A stretch of 64,000 nt of DNA from Chitinophaga jiangningensis (GTDB lineage: Bacteria; Bacteroidota; Bacteroidia; Chitinophagales; Chitinophagaceae): assembly GCF_900142605.1 (NCBI RefSeq), contig NZ_FRBL01000007.1, forward strand, positions 529,782 through 593,781. The letters run 5' to 3'. Below the pieces are notes generated by a model. The model searched no databases, was not told the origin of the DNA, and saw nothing but the letters and a program-made list of their open reading frames with translations. Positions 8,483 through 16,914 of this stretch are shown here, one piece after another. The position numbers and the translations under genes are program-made. The stretch's first letter is position 1, and every line of letters begins with the position of its first letter.

Positions 8483-9142
8483 TTATTTTAAGAAATGAAC
8501 ATATACTGGGATAATGGCAAAACCAGCGCAGATGCCCACACTGTATATCCATCCCAGGACTTTTATCCAGCGAACATATTTAGGGTGATAGACCCCCAGT
8601 GTACGTGCAGCGCTAAAAAAGCCGTGTAGCAAATGATAGCAAAGTGCCACCATACAAATGACATACACACCCACGTACCATGTTTGACTGTAGACCTCCA
8701 TTACCAGGGTATACAGGTCTTTATTACCACGTGCATCCAGTGGTAACTGCCCGAACTTATACACGTACCAAAAGTCCCTGAAATGGATCACAAGGAAAAT
8801 AAAAATAATGGTGCCCAGCAGGCCCATGTTGCGGGAGTACCATTTGCTCACGGTGCCGCGGCGGTCGTAATGATACTTCTGCTTTTGCGCCCGTGTATTC
8901 GCTGCCGTTATAATGATCGCATACACAACATGGGCGATGATACTGGCATAAAGTACCCAGGAAATAATTTTGATGAGGATGTTACCCGAAAGCAGGTGGG
9001 AATAGGCATTGAACTGGAGTTGCGACTCTGCTGCCGGCAGCAGCAGCTGCAGGTTTCCCAGCAGGTGAATCACCAGAAAAAAGCAGAGAAACAAGCCGGT
9101 TAATGCCATCCAGATCTTCCTTGTCAGCGTTGTTTGAGTCAT
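8483..9142 (-). CDS. sdhC: Succinate dehydrogenase cytochrome b subunit
   Basis: This 219-residue membrane protein has five hydrophobic segments and histidines in the right helices for di-heme binding (FLVIHLLGN, ASIIAHVVYA, FLVIHFRDF, YHLLHGFFSA). This is the type B quinone-reacting subunit used by Bacteroidota and epsilonproteobacteria. It anchors SdhA and SdhB. It is the first gene of the operon, so the promoter should lie between 9143 and about 9212; no full TAnnTTTG match was found there. Confidence 0.93.
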   Translation of the reverse strand: MTQTTLTRKIWMALTGLFLCFFLVIHLLGNLQLLLPAAESQLQFNAYSHLLSGNILIKIISWVLYASIIAHVVYAIIITAANTRAQKQKYHYDRRGTVSKWYSRNMGLLGTIIFIFLVIHFRDFWYVYKFGQLPLDARGNKDLYTLVMEVYSQTWYVGVYVICMVALCYHLLHGFFSAARTLGVYHPKYVRWIKVLGWIYSVGICAGFAIIPVYVHFLK

Positions 9143-9212
9143 ACATGGATTTTTTGTGTTTACTAGTTGGCGCTGCCGTTGATAACACCATGTATCTCGA
9201 AAATGTTTGAAT

Positions 9213-9246
9213 AAAAAAGCCCGTCCGGTAGTAACCGGACGGGCTT
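9213..9246 (-). terminator. Intrinsic terminator of the S46 peptidase gene
   Basis: The arms AAGCCCGTCCGGT (9217-9229) and ACCGGACGGGCTT (9234-9246) form a perfect 13-bp stem with a 4-base loop. On the minus strand it is followed by a run of T. It lies 21 bases beyond the stop codon at 9268. Confidence 0.93.
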
Positions 9247-9267
9247 AGTGCTATTGATCAGAAAGGA

Positions 9268-11430
9268 TTATTTCACAATTTTCAGCTCATTGATGATGTT
9301 TTTGGCACCACCGAGTTTTTCAATGCACCAGAGTACATAGCGTACATCCACACAGATAGTACGGTTGTAGTTGGAGTCGAACTGGATTTTATGGCTGAGT
9401 GCTTCGTAGTTACCGTCGAACGCGAGGCCGATCAGCTCACCGTTGCCGTTGATCACAGGGGAACCTGAGTTACCGCCGGTGATATCATTGGTGGTGATAA
9501 AGCACACTACAACATCGTTGCGTTTAGGATCTTTATATTGACCAAAATCTTTCTTGTTGTAGAGGTCTACGTAGTTCGCAGGCAGGTCAAATTCATAATC
9601 ACCCGGAACATATTTTTCGATCACACCTTTCATGGTACACACGTAGTCGTAATTAACGGCATCGCGTGGGGAGTAAGGTTTAACCTGGCCATAGGAAACA
9701 CGCATGGTGAAGTTTGCATCCGGGTATCTGTTGGCGTTAGGTTGCATTTGCATGATGCCTTTCAGGTATTCGCGACCCAGGTCGTTGTTTTTAGACACGA
9801 ACTGGTTGTACAGCGGCAGGTATTTGCCGGTATAGTTTTTAACGAACGCGCTGGCGTATGCAAAAGCAGGATCTGCCTGGAGGGTAACTGCATCCGGGTT
9901 TTTAACGAATGCTTCCCATTTGGCATCACTGAAAATCATGGTGTTAGCCATCAGGTTAGCCGCCCATTTACGGTAGGTAGCATCTTCGGTGAGACTACCG
10001 TATTTGGAACTGAGTTCCTGGTAGAAAGCCGTTGGTTGCTGATCCTTAGGGATGTCGTTATAATACAGCTGGCAGGTAGCGGCGAGGATTTTTTCATCGC
10101 TTGGTTTGTTTTCACCTTCCAGGAATGCTTTGCGTGCTTTATCGGCAGCAGCTACTGCGTTTTTAACCGCATCTTTCGGTGCGTTTGGTGTAACCAGTGC
10201 TTTTTCCACCTGCAGCAGTGTGGAGGCGAAGCCGGCAACAGGAGAACCGAGGATACCTTCGGTGAGATATACACGACCTTTTGCGTACGGCGTCCATGCT
10301 TTATAGTTTGCTGCGTAGTCGTTCAGAATGTTGGCAAATTCAGGTTTATCCTGTGCCCATTTAGCGAAGGCAGCTTCTTGTTTCCTTTTATCTTCCAGTA
10401 CGTGGTATTTCTCGAGCTGCTTGGTTTCGCCGTCGAAGAATTTCCAGTAGTTGGCAATACCGGCATAAGAAGAAGCCAGTTGCAGTTTCACTGCAGGGTC
10501 TTTCTTCATTTGCTCGAACATGGCTTTCAGGCGAACGTCGCGCAGGTTAACGGTATTAGGGTTTTCTACGGTATTCTTCAGTTCTACGCCATAGGAGGTT
10601 TCGTAGCGGTTGGTACCACCAGGATAACCAAAGATCATGGCATAGTCGTTTTCTTTCACTCCTTTGATGGAAACCGGCAGGAAGTGTTTAGGTTTCAAAG
10701 GCACGTTGTCCTTAGAGTAAGGGGCTGGTTTACCATTTTTATCGGCATATACGCGGAAGATAGAGAAGTCACCGGTGTGGCGTGGCCATTCCCAGTTATC
10801 TGTATCACCACCAAATTTACCGATGGATTCAGGAGGGGTACCAACCAGGCGGATGTCGGTGTAGCGTTCGTACACAAACAGCAGGTATTGGTTGGCTTTG
10901 TACATAGGTACTACTTTGGCTTCGTAACCGGTGCCCGCAGTAGCTTTTTCGATGATTTCCGCGTAGCCGGATTGTTCTTTAGCGGTTCTTTCCGCGCCGG
11001 ACAAACCTTTTACGGCATCTTCCACCTGTTTGGTAACGTCTTCCACTTTTACCAGGAACTGAACAGACAGCATAGGGGAAGAGATTTCCTGCGATTTGTT
11101 CTGGGCATAGAAGCCGTTTTTCAGGTAGTTGTGTTCCACGGTGCTGGCTGAGGCGATAGCGCCGTAGCCGCAGTGGTGGTTTGTGAAGATCAAGCCTTCG
11201 TTGCTCACGATTTCGCCCGTACAGCCGCCGCCGAAGATAACGATGGCGTCTTTGATTGATGCTTTGTTGATGCTGTATAACTGCTCTTTCGTCAATTTGA
11301 GGCCTCTTTTCACCATGTCGTTATACGTTTGCTGCCCCAGCAAATAGGGAAGCCACATGCCCTCGTCCGCTTTGGCCCATTTGATACTTACGGCCATGAG
11401 GAGGAGCAAAACCACCAGATGTTTTCTCAT
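9268..11430 (-). CDS. S46-family dipeptidyl-peptidase, DPP7-like
   Basis: This 720-residue periplasmic serine peptidase of family S46 releases dipeptides from peptide N-termini, feeding amino acid use. The signal peptide ends near residue 21 and the mature protein begins with DEGMWLP, a family hallmark. The catalytic histidine is in TNHHCGYG (about 85-86), the aspartate in HTGDFSIFRVYAD (D221) and the serine in TGGNSGSP (S655). The residue after FD at 673 is Gly. This position is Gly in the DPP7 type, which prefers hydrophobic P1 residues, and Arg in the acid-specific DPP11, so DPP7-like specificity is inferred. A -7 box candidate is at 11459-11466. Confidence 0.92.
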   Translation of the reverse strand: MRKHLVVLLLLMAVSIKWAKADEGMWLPYLLGQQTYNDMVKRGLKLTKEQLYSINKASIKDAIVIFGGGCTGEIVSNEGLIFTNHHCGYGAIASASTVEHNYLKNGFYAQNKSQEISSPMLSVQFLVKVEDVTKQVEDAVKGLSGAERTAKEQSGYAEIIEKATAGTGYEAKVVPMYKANQYLLFVYERYTDIRLVGTPPESIGKFGGDTDNWEWPRHTGDFSIFRVYADKNGKPAPYSKDNVPLKPKHFLPVSIKGVKENDYAMIFGYPGGTNRYETSYGVELKNTVENPNTVNLRDVRLKAMFEQMKKDPAVKLQLASSYAGIANYWKFFDGETKQLEKYHVLEDKRKQEAAFAKWAQDKPEFANILNDYAANYKAWTPYAKGRVYLTEGILGSPVAGFASTLLQVEKALVTPNAPKDAVKNAVAAADKARKAFLEGENKPSDEKILAATCQLYYNDIPKDQQPTAFYQELSSKYGSLTEDATYRKWAANLMANTMIFSDAKWEAFVKNPDAVTLQADPAFAYASAFVKNYTGKYLPLYNQFVSKNNDLGREYLKGIMQMQPNANRYPDANFTMRVSYGQVKPYSPRDAVNYDYVCTMKGVIEKYVPGDYEFDLPANYVDLYNKKDFGQYKDPKRNDVVVCFITTNDITGGNSGSPVINGNGELIGLAFDGNYEALSHKIQFDSNYNRTICVDVRYVLWCIEKLGGAKNIINELKIVK

Positions 11431-11458
11431 AGTTATTGCAGATTTGTTTTAAGGACCT

Positions 11459-11466
11459 CAAACCTA
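11459..11466 (-). promoter_or_regulatory. Candidate -7 promoter box for the S46 peptidase
   Basis: Read on the minus strand this is TAGGTTTG, a full match to TAnnTTTG, 29 bases upstream of the start codon. That would give a leader of about 20 bases. No convincing -33 TTTG was found. Confidence 0.45.
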
Positions 11467-11657
11467 TGCTTTTTTTTGTTAACCATGAAGTTAGACTGCT
11501 ATGGATGGCGGATTTAGCCACACATGTGGTAATTAAATAAATGTGTTAAATGTTCGAACAAAAAAACTGGAATATGATTTGATAAAGGGACCTTCAGCTG
11601 GCTGTGCCAGATTTCAATCACCCCTGTGAATCAGGATAATTTAAAAACCTGTCGTAT

Positions 11658-12089
11658 ATGAAGAAATTATGGTTAGTATTTGGAATTGCGGCGCTGGCAG
11701 CCTGCCAGTCCGGTCCTTCCCAGGAGCAAAAAAAAGATTCCATCAAATCCGACCTGCAACAGGCTGGCGAGGATGTTAAATCTGCCGCCAGTAAAACAGG
11801 AGATTACCTCGAGCAGCAGAAAAGAGAGACGATCGACACACTGAATGCGCGCATTGCACAGATAGACCAGGCCACAGAAGAATTAAAGAAAAAGGGAGAT
11901 AAAAAAAGTAAGGAAGCCCGCCAGAAACTGGAAGAAATGAAGTTACAGATGCAGCACGAAGTGGAAGATGTAAAGCAGGCCAGTGCGGAGAAATGGGACA
12001 GCACGAAGAAAGCGGCCGAGGAATTTGGGGATAAATCGGGCAAACTGTGGAGTGATTTCAAAAGGGATTTTAAGGACCTGTTTAATTAA
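11658..12089 (+). CDS. Small coiled-coil lipoprotein
   Basis: This 143-residue protein has a signal peptide with a lipobox at Cys16 (LAAC). The remainder is highly charged and almost wholly helical, with heptad-like Lys/Glu/Gln repeats from about 25 to 135. The DVKSAASKTGDYLEQQK and EKWDSTKKAAEEFGDK stretches resemble YtxH- or apolipoprotein-like amphipathic helices. It is probably tethered in the periplasm. Function is unknown. A weak terminator overlaps its stop codon. Confidence 0.75.
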   Translation: MKKLWLVFGIAALAACQSGPSQEQKKDSIKSDLQQAGEDVKSAASKTGDYLEQQKRETIDTLNARIAQIDQATEELKKKGDKKSKEARQKLEEMKLQMQHEVEDVKQASAEKWDSTKKAAEEFGDKSGKLWSDFKRDFKDLFN

Positions 12090-12112
12090 GGAGCTTGTTC
12101 CTTCTTTTTTAT
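12088..12112 (+). terminator. Weak intrinsic terminator
   Basis: The arms AAGGA (12088-12092) and TCCTT (12099-12103) enclose a 6-base loop and are followed by CTTTTTT. The stem is short, so some read-through into rnhB is likely. Confidence 0.45.
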
Positions 12113-12140
12113 TCATGTAATTTTACCCGGCTTAACAGAT

Positions 12141-12746
12141 TTGGAATTGCTACTAACTCGATACCAGGAATTATTATTAGAAGCCGGCTGTGATGAAGCC
12201 GGGCGCGGGTGCCTCGCAGGGCCTGTATTTGCTGCCGCGGTAATTCTGCCGGCAAACTTTAAACATAAGCTCCTCAATGATTCCAAGCAGATGAAACCTG
12301 CTGACAGGGACTTGCTGAGGAAGGTAATAGAAGAAAAAGCGATTTGTTATGCTGTAGCCAGCGTGGATAATGAAGAAATAGACCGGATTAATATTCTCAA
12401 TGCTTCGTTTAAAGCGATGCATCTGGCACTTGAAAAGTTAAGCCAGGTTCCGGAGCACATTTTAGTAGATGGTAACAGATTTACCCCCTATGGCAATATA
12501 CCGCATACCTGTATTATCCAGGGAGACGGCTTGTATGCCTCCATCGCAGCCGCATCTGTATTGGCTAAAACTTACAGGGATGAGTATATGCAGCAACTGC
12601 ACGTAACTTACCCTCACTTTGGATGGGACACTAATATGGGCTACGGCACCAAACACCACCGCGATGCCATACGAGAGTTTGGTGATACGCCTTACCACCG
12701 GAAATCGTTCCGATTGTTGCCTGAACAACTGGAACTCGATTTTTAG
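12141..12746 (+). CDS. rnhB: Ribonuclease HII
   Basis: This 201-residue enzyme cleaves the RNA strand of RNA-DNA hybrids and removes single ribonucleotides from DNA. The active site begins with GCDEAGRG (D18, E19), and the third acidic residue is in ILVDGNR (D110). The conserved SVLAKTYRDEYM and YGTKHHRDAI segments follow. No ATG is available in frame, so the start is a TTG at 12141. It reads into the conserved LLEAGCDEAG region with the expected short N-terminus, which supports this choice. Confidence 0.94.
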   Translation: MELLLTRYQELLLEAGCDEAGRGCLAGPVFAAAVILPANFKHKLLNDSKQMKPADRDLLRKVIEEKAICYAVASVDNEEIDRINILNASFKAMHLALEKLSQVPEHILVDGNRFTPYGNIPHTCIIQGDGLYASIAAASVLAKTYRDEYMQQLHVTYPHFGWDTNMGYGTKHHRDAIREFGDTPYHRKSFRLLPEQLELDF

Positions 12747-12803
12747 GGAGCCAATTTTAATCTAATACAAATACCAATCACTGAAAAATGATTGGACTGA
12801 GAT

Positions 12804-14285
12804 ATGTTAAAACAGACACAACAACAGAAGTTATTACAGAAGCTGTCACCACAGCAGATTCAGTTAATGAAGCTGCTGCAGGTACCTACTGTCAACCTGG
12901 AAGAGCGGATTAAGGAAGAACTGGAGGAAAACCCTGCACTTGAGTACGGGGAGGAAGCCCATGAAGATGAGTTTAAAGAACAGGATGAATTTGAGTCTGA
13001 CGATGACGAGTTTGAACCAGATGGCAGTGAGTCCGATTATGATAACATCGATATCTCAGAATATGTGAATGATGGAGATGATGAGGTGGCAGATTATAAA
13101 CTCAGGGACGACAACTATCCCGACCCGGATGAAAGCAATAAAACTATCCCGGTAAGGGTGGAAACGTCGTTCCATGAACACCTGCTTAGTCAGCTGGGCA
13201 TGCTGGAGCTGGACGACCGCCAGAACGCCATCGCCGAGCAGATTATTGGCAGCATTGATGATGATGGGTATTTAAGGAGAGAAGTAAGTGCGATCGTAGA
13301 CGACCTTTCCTTCTCCCAAAATGTATCTACAGATGAAGAGGAAATCAGAGAACTGATCAAAAAGATCCAGGAATTTGATCCGCCGGGCGTTTGTTGCAGC
13401 GACCTGAAAGAATGCCTGCTGCTGCAATTGAAGCGCAAACCACAAGATGATCCGGGCGTACGTACCGCTTACCTGATCCTGGAAAATTACTTCGACGAGT
13501 TTACAAAAAAGCATTACGAGAAGATACAGAAGGCGCTAAGCCTGAGTGATGAGGCCCTGAAGGAGTCCATCAATCAGATTATCCGCCTTAATCCGAAGCC
13601 GGGAGGCAATTACGCTACACTGAACAAAGCGGAAAGCTATGTATTACCTGACTTCTTTATTCTAAACAACAGCGGGAAACTGGAGCTGACGCTCAATTCC
13701 AGGAATGCCCCCGACCTGCGTATTTCCGGCGGTTACCGCGAGATGCTGAAAGAGTATGACCGTGGCGACAAGAAGGATAAGCGTCAGAAAGAGGCCGTGT
13801 TGTTTATCAAACAGAAAATAGACGCTGCCAAATGGTTTATTGACGCCATCAAGCAGCGCCAGCATACCTTGTTATCCACCATGGAATCAATCATGGATTA
13901 CCAGCGGGAATTTTTCCTGACCGGTGATGAAACCACCATGAAGCCTATGATTCTGAAGGATATTGCCGATCGTACCGGACTGGATATCTCCACGGTAAGC
14001 CGTGTAGCTAACAGCAAGTATGTGCAAACCGAGTTTGGTACTTTCAAACTGAAGTTTTTCTTCTCTGAATCCTTATCTACAGATAGTGGGGAGGAAGTAT
14101 CTACCAGGGAAGTGAAAAAAATACTCTCTGATCTGATTGAGGCGGAGAACAAGCGTAAGCCTTTGAGCGATGAGCACCTGACAAAGATGCTGCAGGACAA
14201 AGGATATAACATTGCACGCAGAACCGTGGCCAAGTACAGGGAGCAATTGAATATCCCGGTGGCCCGTTTAAGAAAAGAACTTTAA
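12804..14285 (+). CDS. rpoN: RNA polymerase sigma-54 factor
   Basis: This 493-residue sigma factor directs RNA polymerase to -24/-12 promoters and needs AAA+ enhancer-binding proteins. The glutamine-rich activator-contact region I is at the N-terminus (LKQTQQQKL to about 50). A strongly acidic region II follows (about 50-115, rich in D and E). The core-binding region and helix-turn-helix lie around 350-420 (DISTVSRVANSKYVQT), and the RpoN box ARRTVAKYRE is near the C-terminus. No enhancer-binding protein is encoded nearby. The next gene starts 7 bases downstream. Confidence 0.97.
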   Translation: MLKQTQQQKLLQKLSPQQIQLMKLLQVPTVNLEERIKEELEENPALEYGEEAHEDEFKEQDEFESDDDEFEPDGSESDYDNIDISEYVNDGDDEVADYKLRDDNYPDPDESNKTIPVRVETSFHEHLLSQLGMLELDDRQNAIAEQIIGSIDDDGYLRREVSAIVDDLSFSQNVSTDEEEIRELIKKIQEFDPPGVCCSDLKECLLLQLKRKPQDDPGVRTAYLILENYFDEFTKKHYEKIQKALSLSDEALKESINQIIRLNPKPGGNYATLNKAESYVLPDFFILNNSGKLELTLNSRNAPDLRISGGYREMLKEYDRGDKKDKRQKEAVLFIKQKIDAAKWFIDAIKQRQHTLLSTMESIMDYQREFFLTGDETTMKPMILKDIADRTGLDISTVSRVANSKYVQTEFGTFKLKFFFSESLSTDSGEEVSTREVKKILSDLIEAENKRKPLSDEHLTKMLQDKGYNIARRTVAKYREQLNIPVARLRKEL

Positions 14286-14292
14286 ACCGATC

Positions 14293-14988
14293 ATGCACCA
14301 GGAAGCCATACCATACCATGGAAGCGACCACCAGCCGGCGCCGGAGTTTTCGCCGCAGGCCCGTGCCTTTGCACAGGTAGTTTCTTACATTACACATCCG
14401 CTTTTCATTCCTACGCTGGTAACCTTTCTGGTTTTACAGTCGCTCCCGGAATATTTTGTAGCGTTTAAAATGTCGAGCAAGCGATTTGCTTTCGACATGC
14501 TGTATTTCAGGGTGATTATCATCAGTCTGTTTTTCCCGTTGCTGACGGTGATGCTGGCGAAGATGCTGGGTTTTATATCTTCGATCTATCTGAATACCCA
14601 GCGCGACAGGATCATACCTTATGTAGCGATCATTATTTATTATTTCTGGGCTTTTTATACTTTTCTGGAAGAAGGCGCTGCACCAAAATTCTACACGGCT
14701 TTTTTCCTGGGCATGTTTCTCGCCATCTCTATCTCCTTCGTAACCAATAGCTTTTGGAAAACCAGTATGCATGCTACCGGTTGGGGCGGGGTGATAGGTT
14801 TTTTATTATCGCTGATGTGGGGCATGCAAATGAATGTATCGCTGCCACTGATCATTACATTTTTTGTAGCGGGGATTGTGGGTACCTGTCGCATGATGCT
14901 GAAGGCGCATACCCCTGCCGAGATTTACATTGGCTTTAGCATTGGTATTCTTACGCAGCTGGCTTCCTGCTGGATGCTGGTGATTTAA
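14293..14988 (+). CDS. PAP2-superfamily-like integral membrane protein
   Basis: This 231-residue protein has about six hydrophobic segments. Traces of the three PAP2 phosphatase motifs can be seen: NTQRDRIIP in place of KxxxxxxRP, SMHATGWGG in place of PSGH, and RMMLKAHTPAEIYIGF in place of SRxxxxxHxxxD. The last has Glu rather than Asp, so activity on lipid phosphates is uncertain. It starts 7 bases after rpoN and is probably translated from the same message, though a functional link to sigma-54 is not known. Confidence 0.65.
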   Translation: MHQEAIPYHGSDHQPAPEFSPQARAFAQVVSYITHPLFIPTLVTFLVLQSLPEYFVAFKMSSKRFAFDMLYFRVIIISLFFPLLTVMLAKMLGFISSIYLNTQRDRIIPYVAIIIYYFWAFYTFLEEGAAPKFYTAFFLGMFLAISISFVTNSFWKTSMHATGWGGVIGFLLSLMWGMQMNVSLPLIITFFVAGIVGTCRMMLKAHTPAEIYIGFSIGILTQLASCWMLVI

Positions 14989-15000
14989 TACTCAACTCTG

Positions 15001-15042
15001 ATTCCTTGTTCTGTATTTAGTGATTAAATAAGAACAAGGAAT
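15001..15042. repeat. 12-bp inverted repeat, possible terminator of the rpoN transcript
   Basis: ATTCCTTGTTCT and its exact complement are separated by 18 bases. The flanks CTCT and AGAG extend the stem with one bulged base. No T-run follows, so a role as terminator or processing site is only possible. Confidence 0.55.
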
Positions 15043-15411
15043 AGAGCCGAGATTTTTAGAATAGCGAAGAAAGTTTTTTTGGGGTTTAACCTGAACAGCC
15101 GACTTGCTGTGGTTACATGTCGGTAACTTTGGATGCAAAGGCCGCAAGGCAGGCTAACAAACAACTAACAAACAGAAGGGTTAACATTCAACAACTAAAC
15201 TTGACAATACAAAAGTCCAGAATTTTCCATTGTGACTCAAGCGTATAACTACGCTTTTTAAAAAAGCGGTAGTATTCCCATCTCCCCCATTTTCATTGTT
15301 TTATAAATTTTTTAAAAGATTTTTTCATTGCGCACATCCAATGCGTAATGCCGGATGATCTTTGTATTGTTGATGGGAGTTGATCCAGTCATAAAAAAGG
15401 ATCTACTATTT

Positions 15412-15441
15412 TTTTTAGCAATAAAAATAAAATGCTAAAAA
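15412..15441. repeat. Perfect 9-bp inverted repeat upstream of recA
   Basis: TTTTTAGCA and TGCTAAAAA are separated by 12 A/T bases. It lies between the candidate -7 box and the rest of the upstream region, where a repressor or activator of recA could bind. No LexA-like site is recognised otherwise. Confidence 0.45.
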
Positions 15442-15502
15442 TTTTAGGAAAATCAAAAATAAGTTTTAATTTAGCAGACCAGTTCGTGATTTGCTTATAC
15501 TT

Positions 15503-15510
15503 TAAATTTG
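15503..15510 (+). promoter_or_regulatory. Candidate -7 promoter box of recA
   Basis: TAAATTTG matches the Bacteroidota -7 consensus TAnnTTTG, 16 bases before the recA ATG, which implies a very short leader. No well-spaced TTTG -33 element is seen. Confidence 0.45.
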
Positions 15511-15526
15511 TAAAAAACTAACTTAT

Positions 15527-16540
15527 ATGTCTACAGCCAATGCAGAAAAACTAAAGGCGCTTCGCCTTACAATGGACAAGATTGAGAAAGATTTCGGAAA
15601 GGGATCTGTGATGATGATGGGCGAGAAAGCGGAAGCGCCGATGGAAGTAATTTCTACCGGTTCTTTAGGCTTGGATATAGCGCTTGGAATTAGCGGTTTT
15701 CCGAAGGGAAGGATCATAGAGATCTATGGACCTGAGTCTTCCGGTAAAACAACCGTTGCAATACATACAATAGCAGAAGCACAGAAGAAAGGTGGTATCT
15801 GCGCAATTATAGATGCGGAGCATGCCTTTGACAGCAGCTATGCGAGGAGACTGGGCGTGGATGTGGATGCGCTGCTGATTTCCCAGCCGGATCATGGTGA
15901 GCAGGCTTTGGAGATTGCGGATCGTCTGATTCTTTCCGGTGCGGTGGATGTAGTGGTGATTGACTCCGTTGCGGCGCTGGTTCCTAAAGGGGAACTGGAA
16001 GGTGAAATGGGAGAAAGCAAAATGGGTCTGCAAGCCCGTCTGATGTCTCAGGCGCTGCGTAAGCTGACTGCTACCATTTCTAAAACCAACTGCTGCTGTA
16101 TATTCATTAACCAGTTACGTGAAAAGATCGGTGTTATGTTTGGTAATCCGGAAACTACAACCGGTGGTAACGCACTGAAGTTCTATGCTTCCGTGAGGTT
16201 GGATATCCGTCGTATGAGTCAGATTAAAGATGGTGATGAAGCTATTGGTAACCGCGTGAAAGTGAAAGTGGTGAAGAATAAAGTAGCACCTCCATTCCGT
16301 CAGGCTGAATTCGATATCATCTATGGTCAGGGTATCTCTAAAACTGGAGAACTGATTGACATGGGTGTGGAATACGGTATCGTTCAGAAGAGCGGTAGCT
16401 GGTTCAGCTATGACAGCAACAAACTGGGTCAGGGCCGCGATGCAGTAAAACAATTACTGCTCGACAATCCGGAACTGGCAGCAGAAATTGAAGGAAAAAT
16501 CAAAGCTAAACTCGCTGAACAAAAAGCAGCAGAAGCTTAA
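15527..16540 (+). CDS. recA: Recombinase RecA
   Basis: This 337-residue ATP-dependent recombinase forms filaments on single-stranded DNA for homologous recombination and SOS signalling. The Walker A motif is GPESSGKTT (about 66-74), Walker B lies in VVIDSVAAL (about 144), and the KSGSWFSY segment is near 290. The MAW-like LRKLTATISKTNCCCIFINQ region and the DNA-binding loop around GGNALKFYASVRLDIRR are intact. Length is normal. It stands alone, with no recX beside it, between two unusually long non-coding stretches. Confidence 0.98.
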   Translation: MSTANAEKLKALRLTMDKIEKDFGKGSVMMMGEKAEAPMEVISTGSLGLDIALGISGFPKGRIIEIYGPESSGKTTVAIHTIAEAQKKGGICAIIDAEHAFDSSYARRLGVDVDALLISQPDHGEQALEIADRLILSGAVDVVVIDSVAALVPKGELEGEMGESKMGLQARLMSQALRKLTATISKTNCCCIFINQLREKIGVMFGNPETTTGGNALKFYASVRLDIRRMSQIKDGDEAIGNRVKVKVVKNKVAPPFRQAEFDIIYGQGISKTGELIDMGVEYGIVQKSGSWFSYDSNKLGQGRDAVKQLLLDNPELAAEIEGKIKAKLAEQKAAEA

Positions 16541-16569
16541 TAACAAAGAAATCCTCTGACAAATAATAC

Positions 16570-16598
16570 CATAGCCTTAGTACATCACTAAGGCTATG
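16570..16598. terminator. Hairpin after recA, probable terminator
   Basis: CATAGCCTTAG (16570-16580) and CTAAGGCTATG (16588-16598) form a perfect 11-bp stem with a 7-base loop, 29 bases after the recA stop codon. There is no T-run after it, so it may stabilise or end the recA message. Confidence 0.55.
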
Positions 16599-16672
16599 AC
16601 AAAAATCAACGCCGCATTGCGGCCAGGGAATGCTATTGCCTGATGTAATTGGGTATTAAGGGTAATAGATTC

Positions 16673-16714
16673 AGTGGGAAATATTTAGTGAGGAGTATTT
16701 CAGTGAGAAGTATT
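16673..16714. repeat. Three tandem imperfect 14-15-base direct repeats
   Basis: AGTGGGAAATATT (16673), AGTGAGGAGTATT (16687) and AGTGAGAAGTATT (16702) are spaced 14 and 15 bases apart. They lie just upstream of the candidate structured RNA and could be binding sites on one or more faces of the helix, or a simple duplication. Confidence 0.55.
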
Positions 16715-16740
16715 ATTCCTGTCAGTGTTAGATAAAGATA

Positions 16741-16914
16741 TCCGATAGAGTAGCAAAAATTGTCTGATATACCTGTACAACACCCATCCATTAACCCCAA
16801 AACGGTGTATCAGACAATACATCTATCGAAATGAAACTGAAGATCGTTTTAGTTTTAGTAAGCATTGGGTTAGTATGCACATCCCTGCCTTTTCCTGGGC
16901 GGGGATTTTTTTTT
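16741..16914 (+). ncRNA. Candidate structured RNA or leader ending in a terminator
   Basis: An outer stem CGATAG/CTATCG (16743-16748 with 16823-16828) encloses an inner 15-bp stem, ATTGTCTGATATACC with GGTGTATCAGACAAT (16759-16773 with 16804-16818, one G-U pair). The 30-base loop is rich in C and A. A strong terminator ends at 16914, giving a unit of about 174 bases. An ATG at 16831 directly after the outer stem opens a 44-codon frame to 16965 that begins like a signal peptide (MKLKIVLVLVSIG) but contains the terminator. It could be a small RNA, a leader, or the remnant of a lost gene. No known family is recognised. Confidence 0.4.
16882..16914 (+). terminator. Strong intrinsic terminator with no complete gene before it
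   Basis: TCCCTGCC (16882-16889) and GGCGGGGA (16898-16905) form an 8-bp stem with one G-U pair, followed by nine T. It ends a plus-strand transcript for which no full-length gene is visible. Confidence 0.85.

Larger units (their letters stand above)
14989..15526. other. Gene-free stretch upstream of recA with three inverted repeats
   Basis: This stretch holds no convincing gene. Three inverted repeats are visible: ATTCCTTGTTCT (15001-15012) with its complement at 15031-15042; ACTACGCTTTTT (15248-15259) with AAAAAGC-G-GTAGT (15261-15273); and TTTTTAGCA (15412-15420) with TGCTAAAAA (15433-15441). The first may end the rpoN transcript, but it lacks a T-run. The last is 86 bases before recA and could be an operator. 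A TAACTTTG box at 15124-15131 could start a transcript across the middle of the stretch. Confidence 0.6.

Noticed and set aside
9538..11151. A 537-codon open frame on the plus strand
   Set aside because: It is antisense to the S46 peptidase, whose catalytic motifs and signal peptide are intact. The frame is Phe/Val/His-rich and shows no family.
15117..15248. A possible 43-residue gene starting MSVTLDAKAA
   Set aside because: It contains a candidate -7 box inside its first codons, is polar without any domain, and ends in an inverted repeat. It is more likely non-coding.
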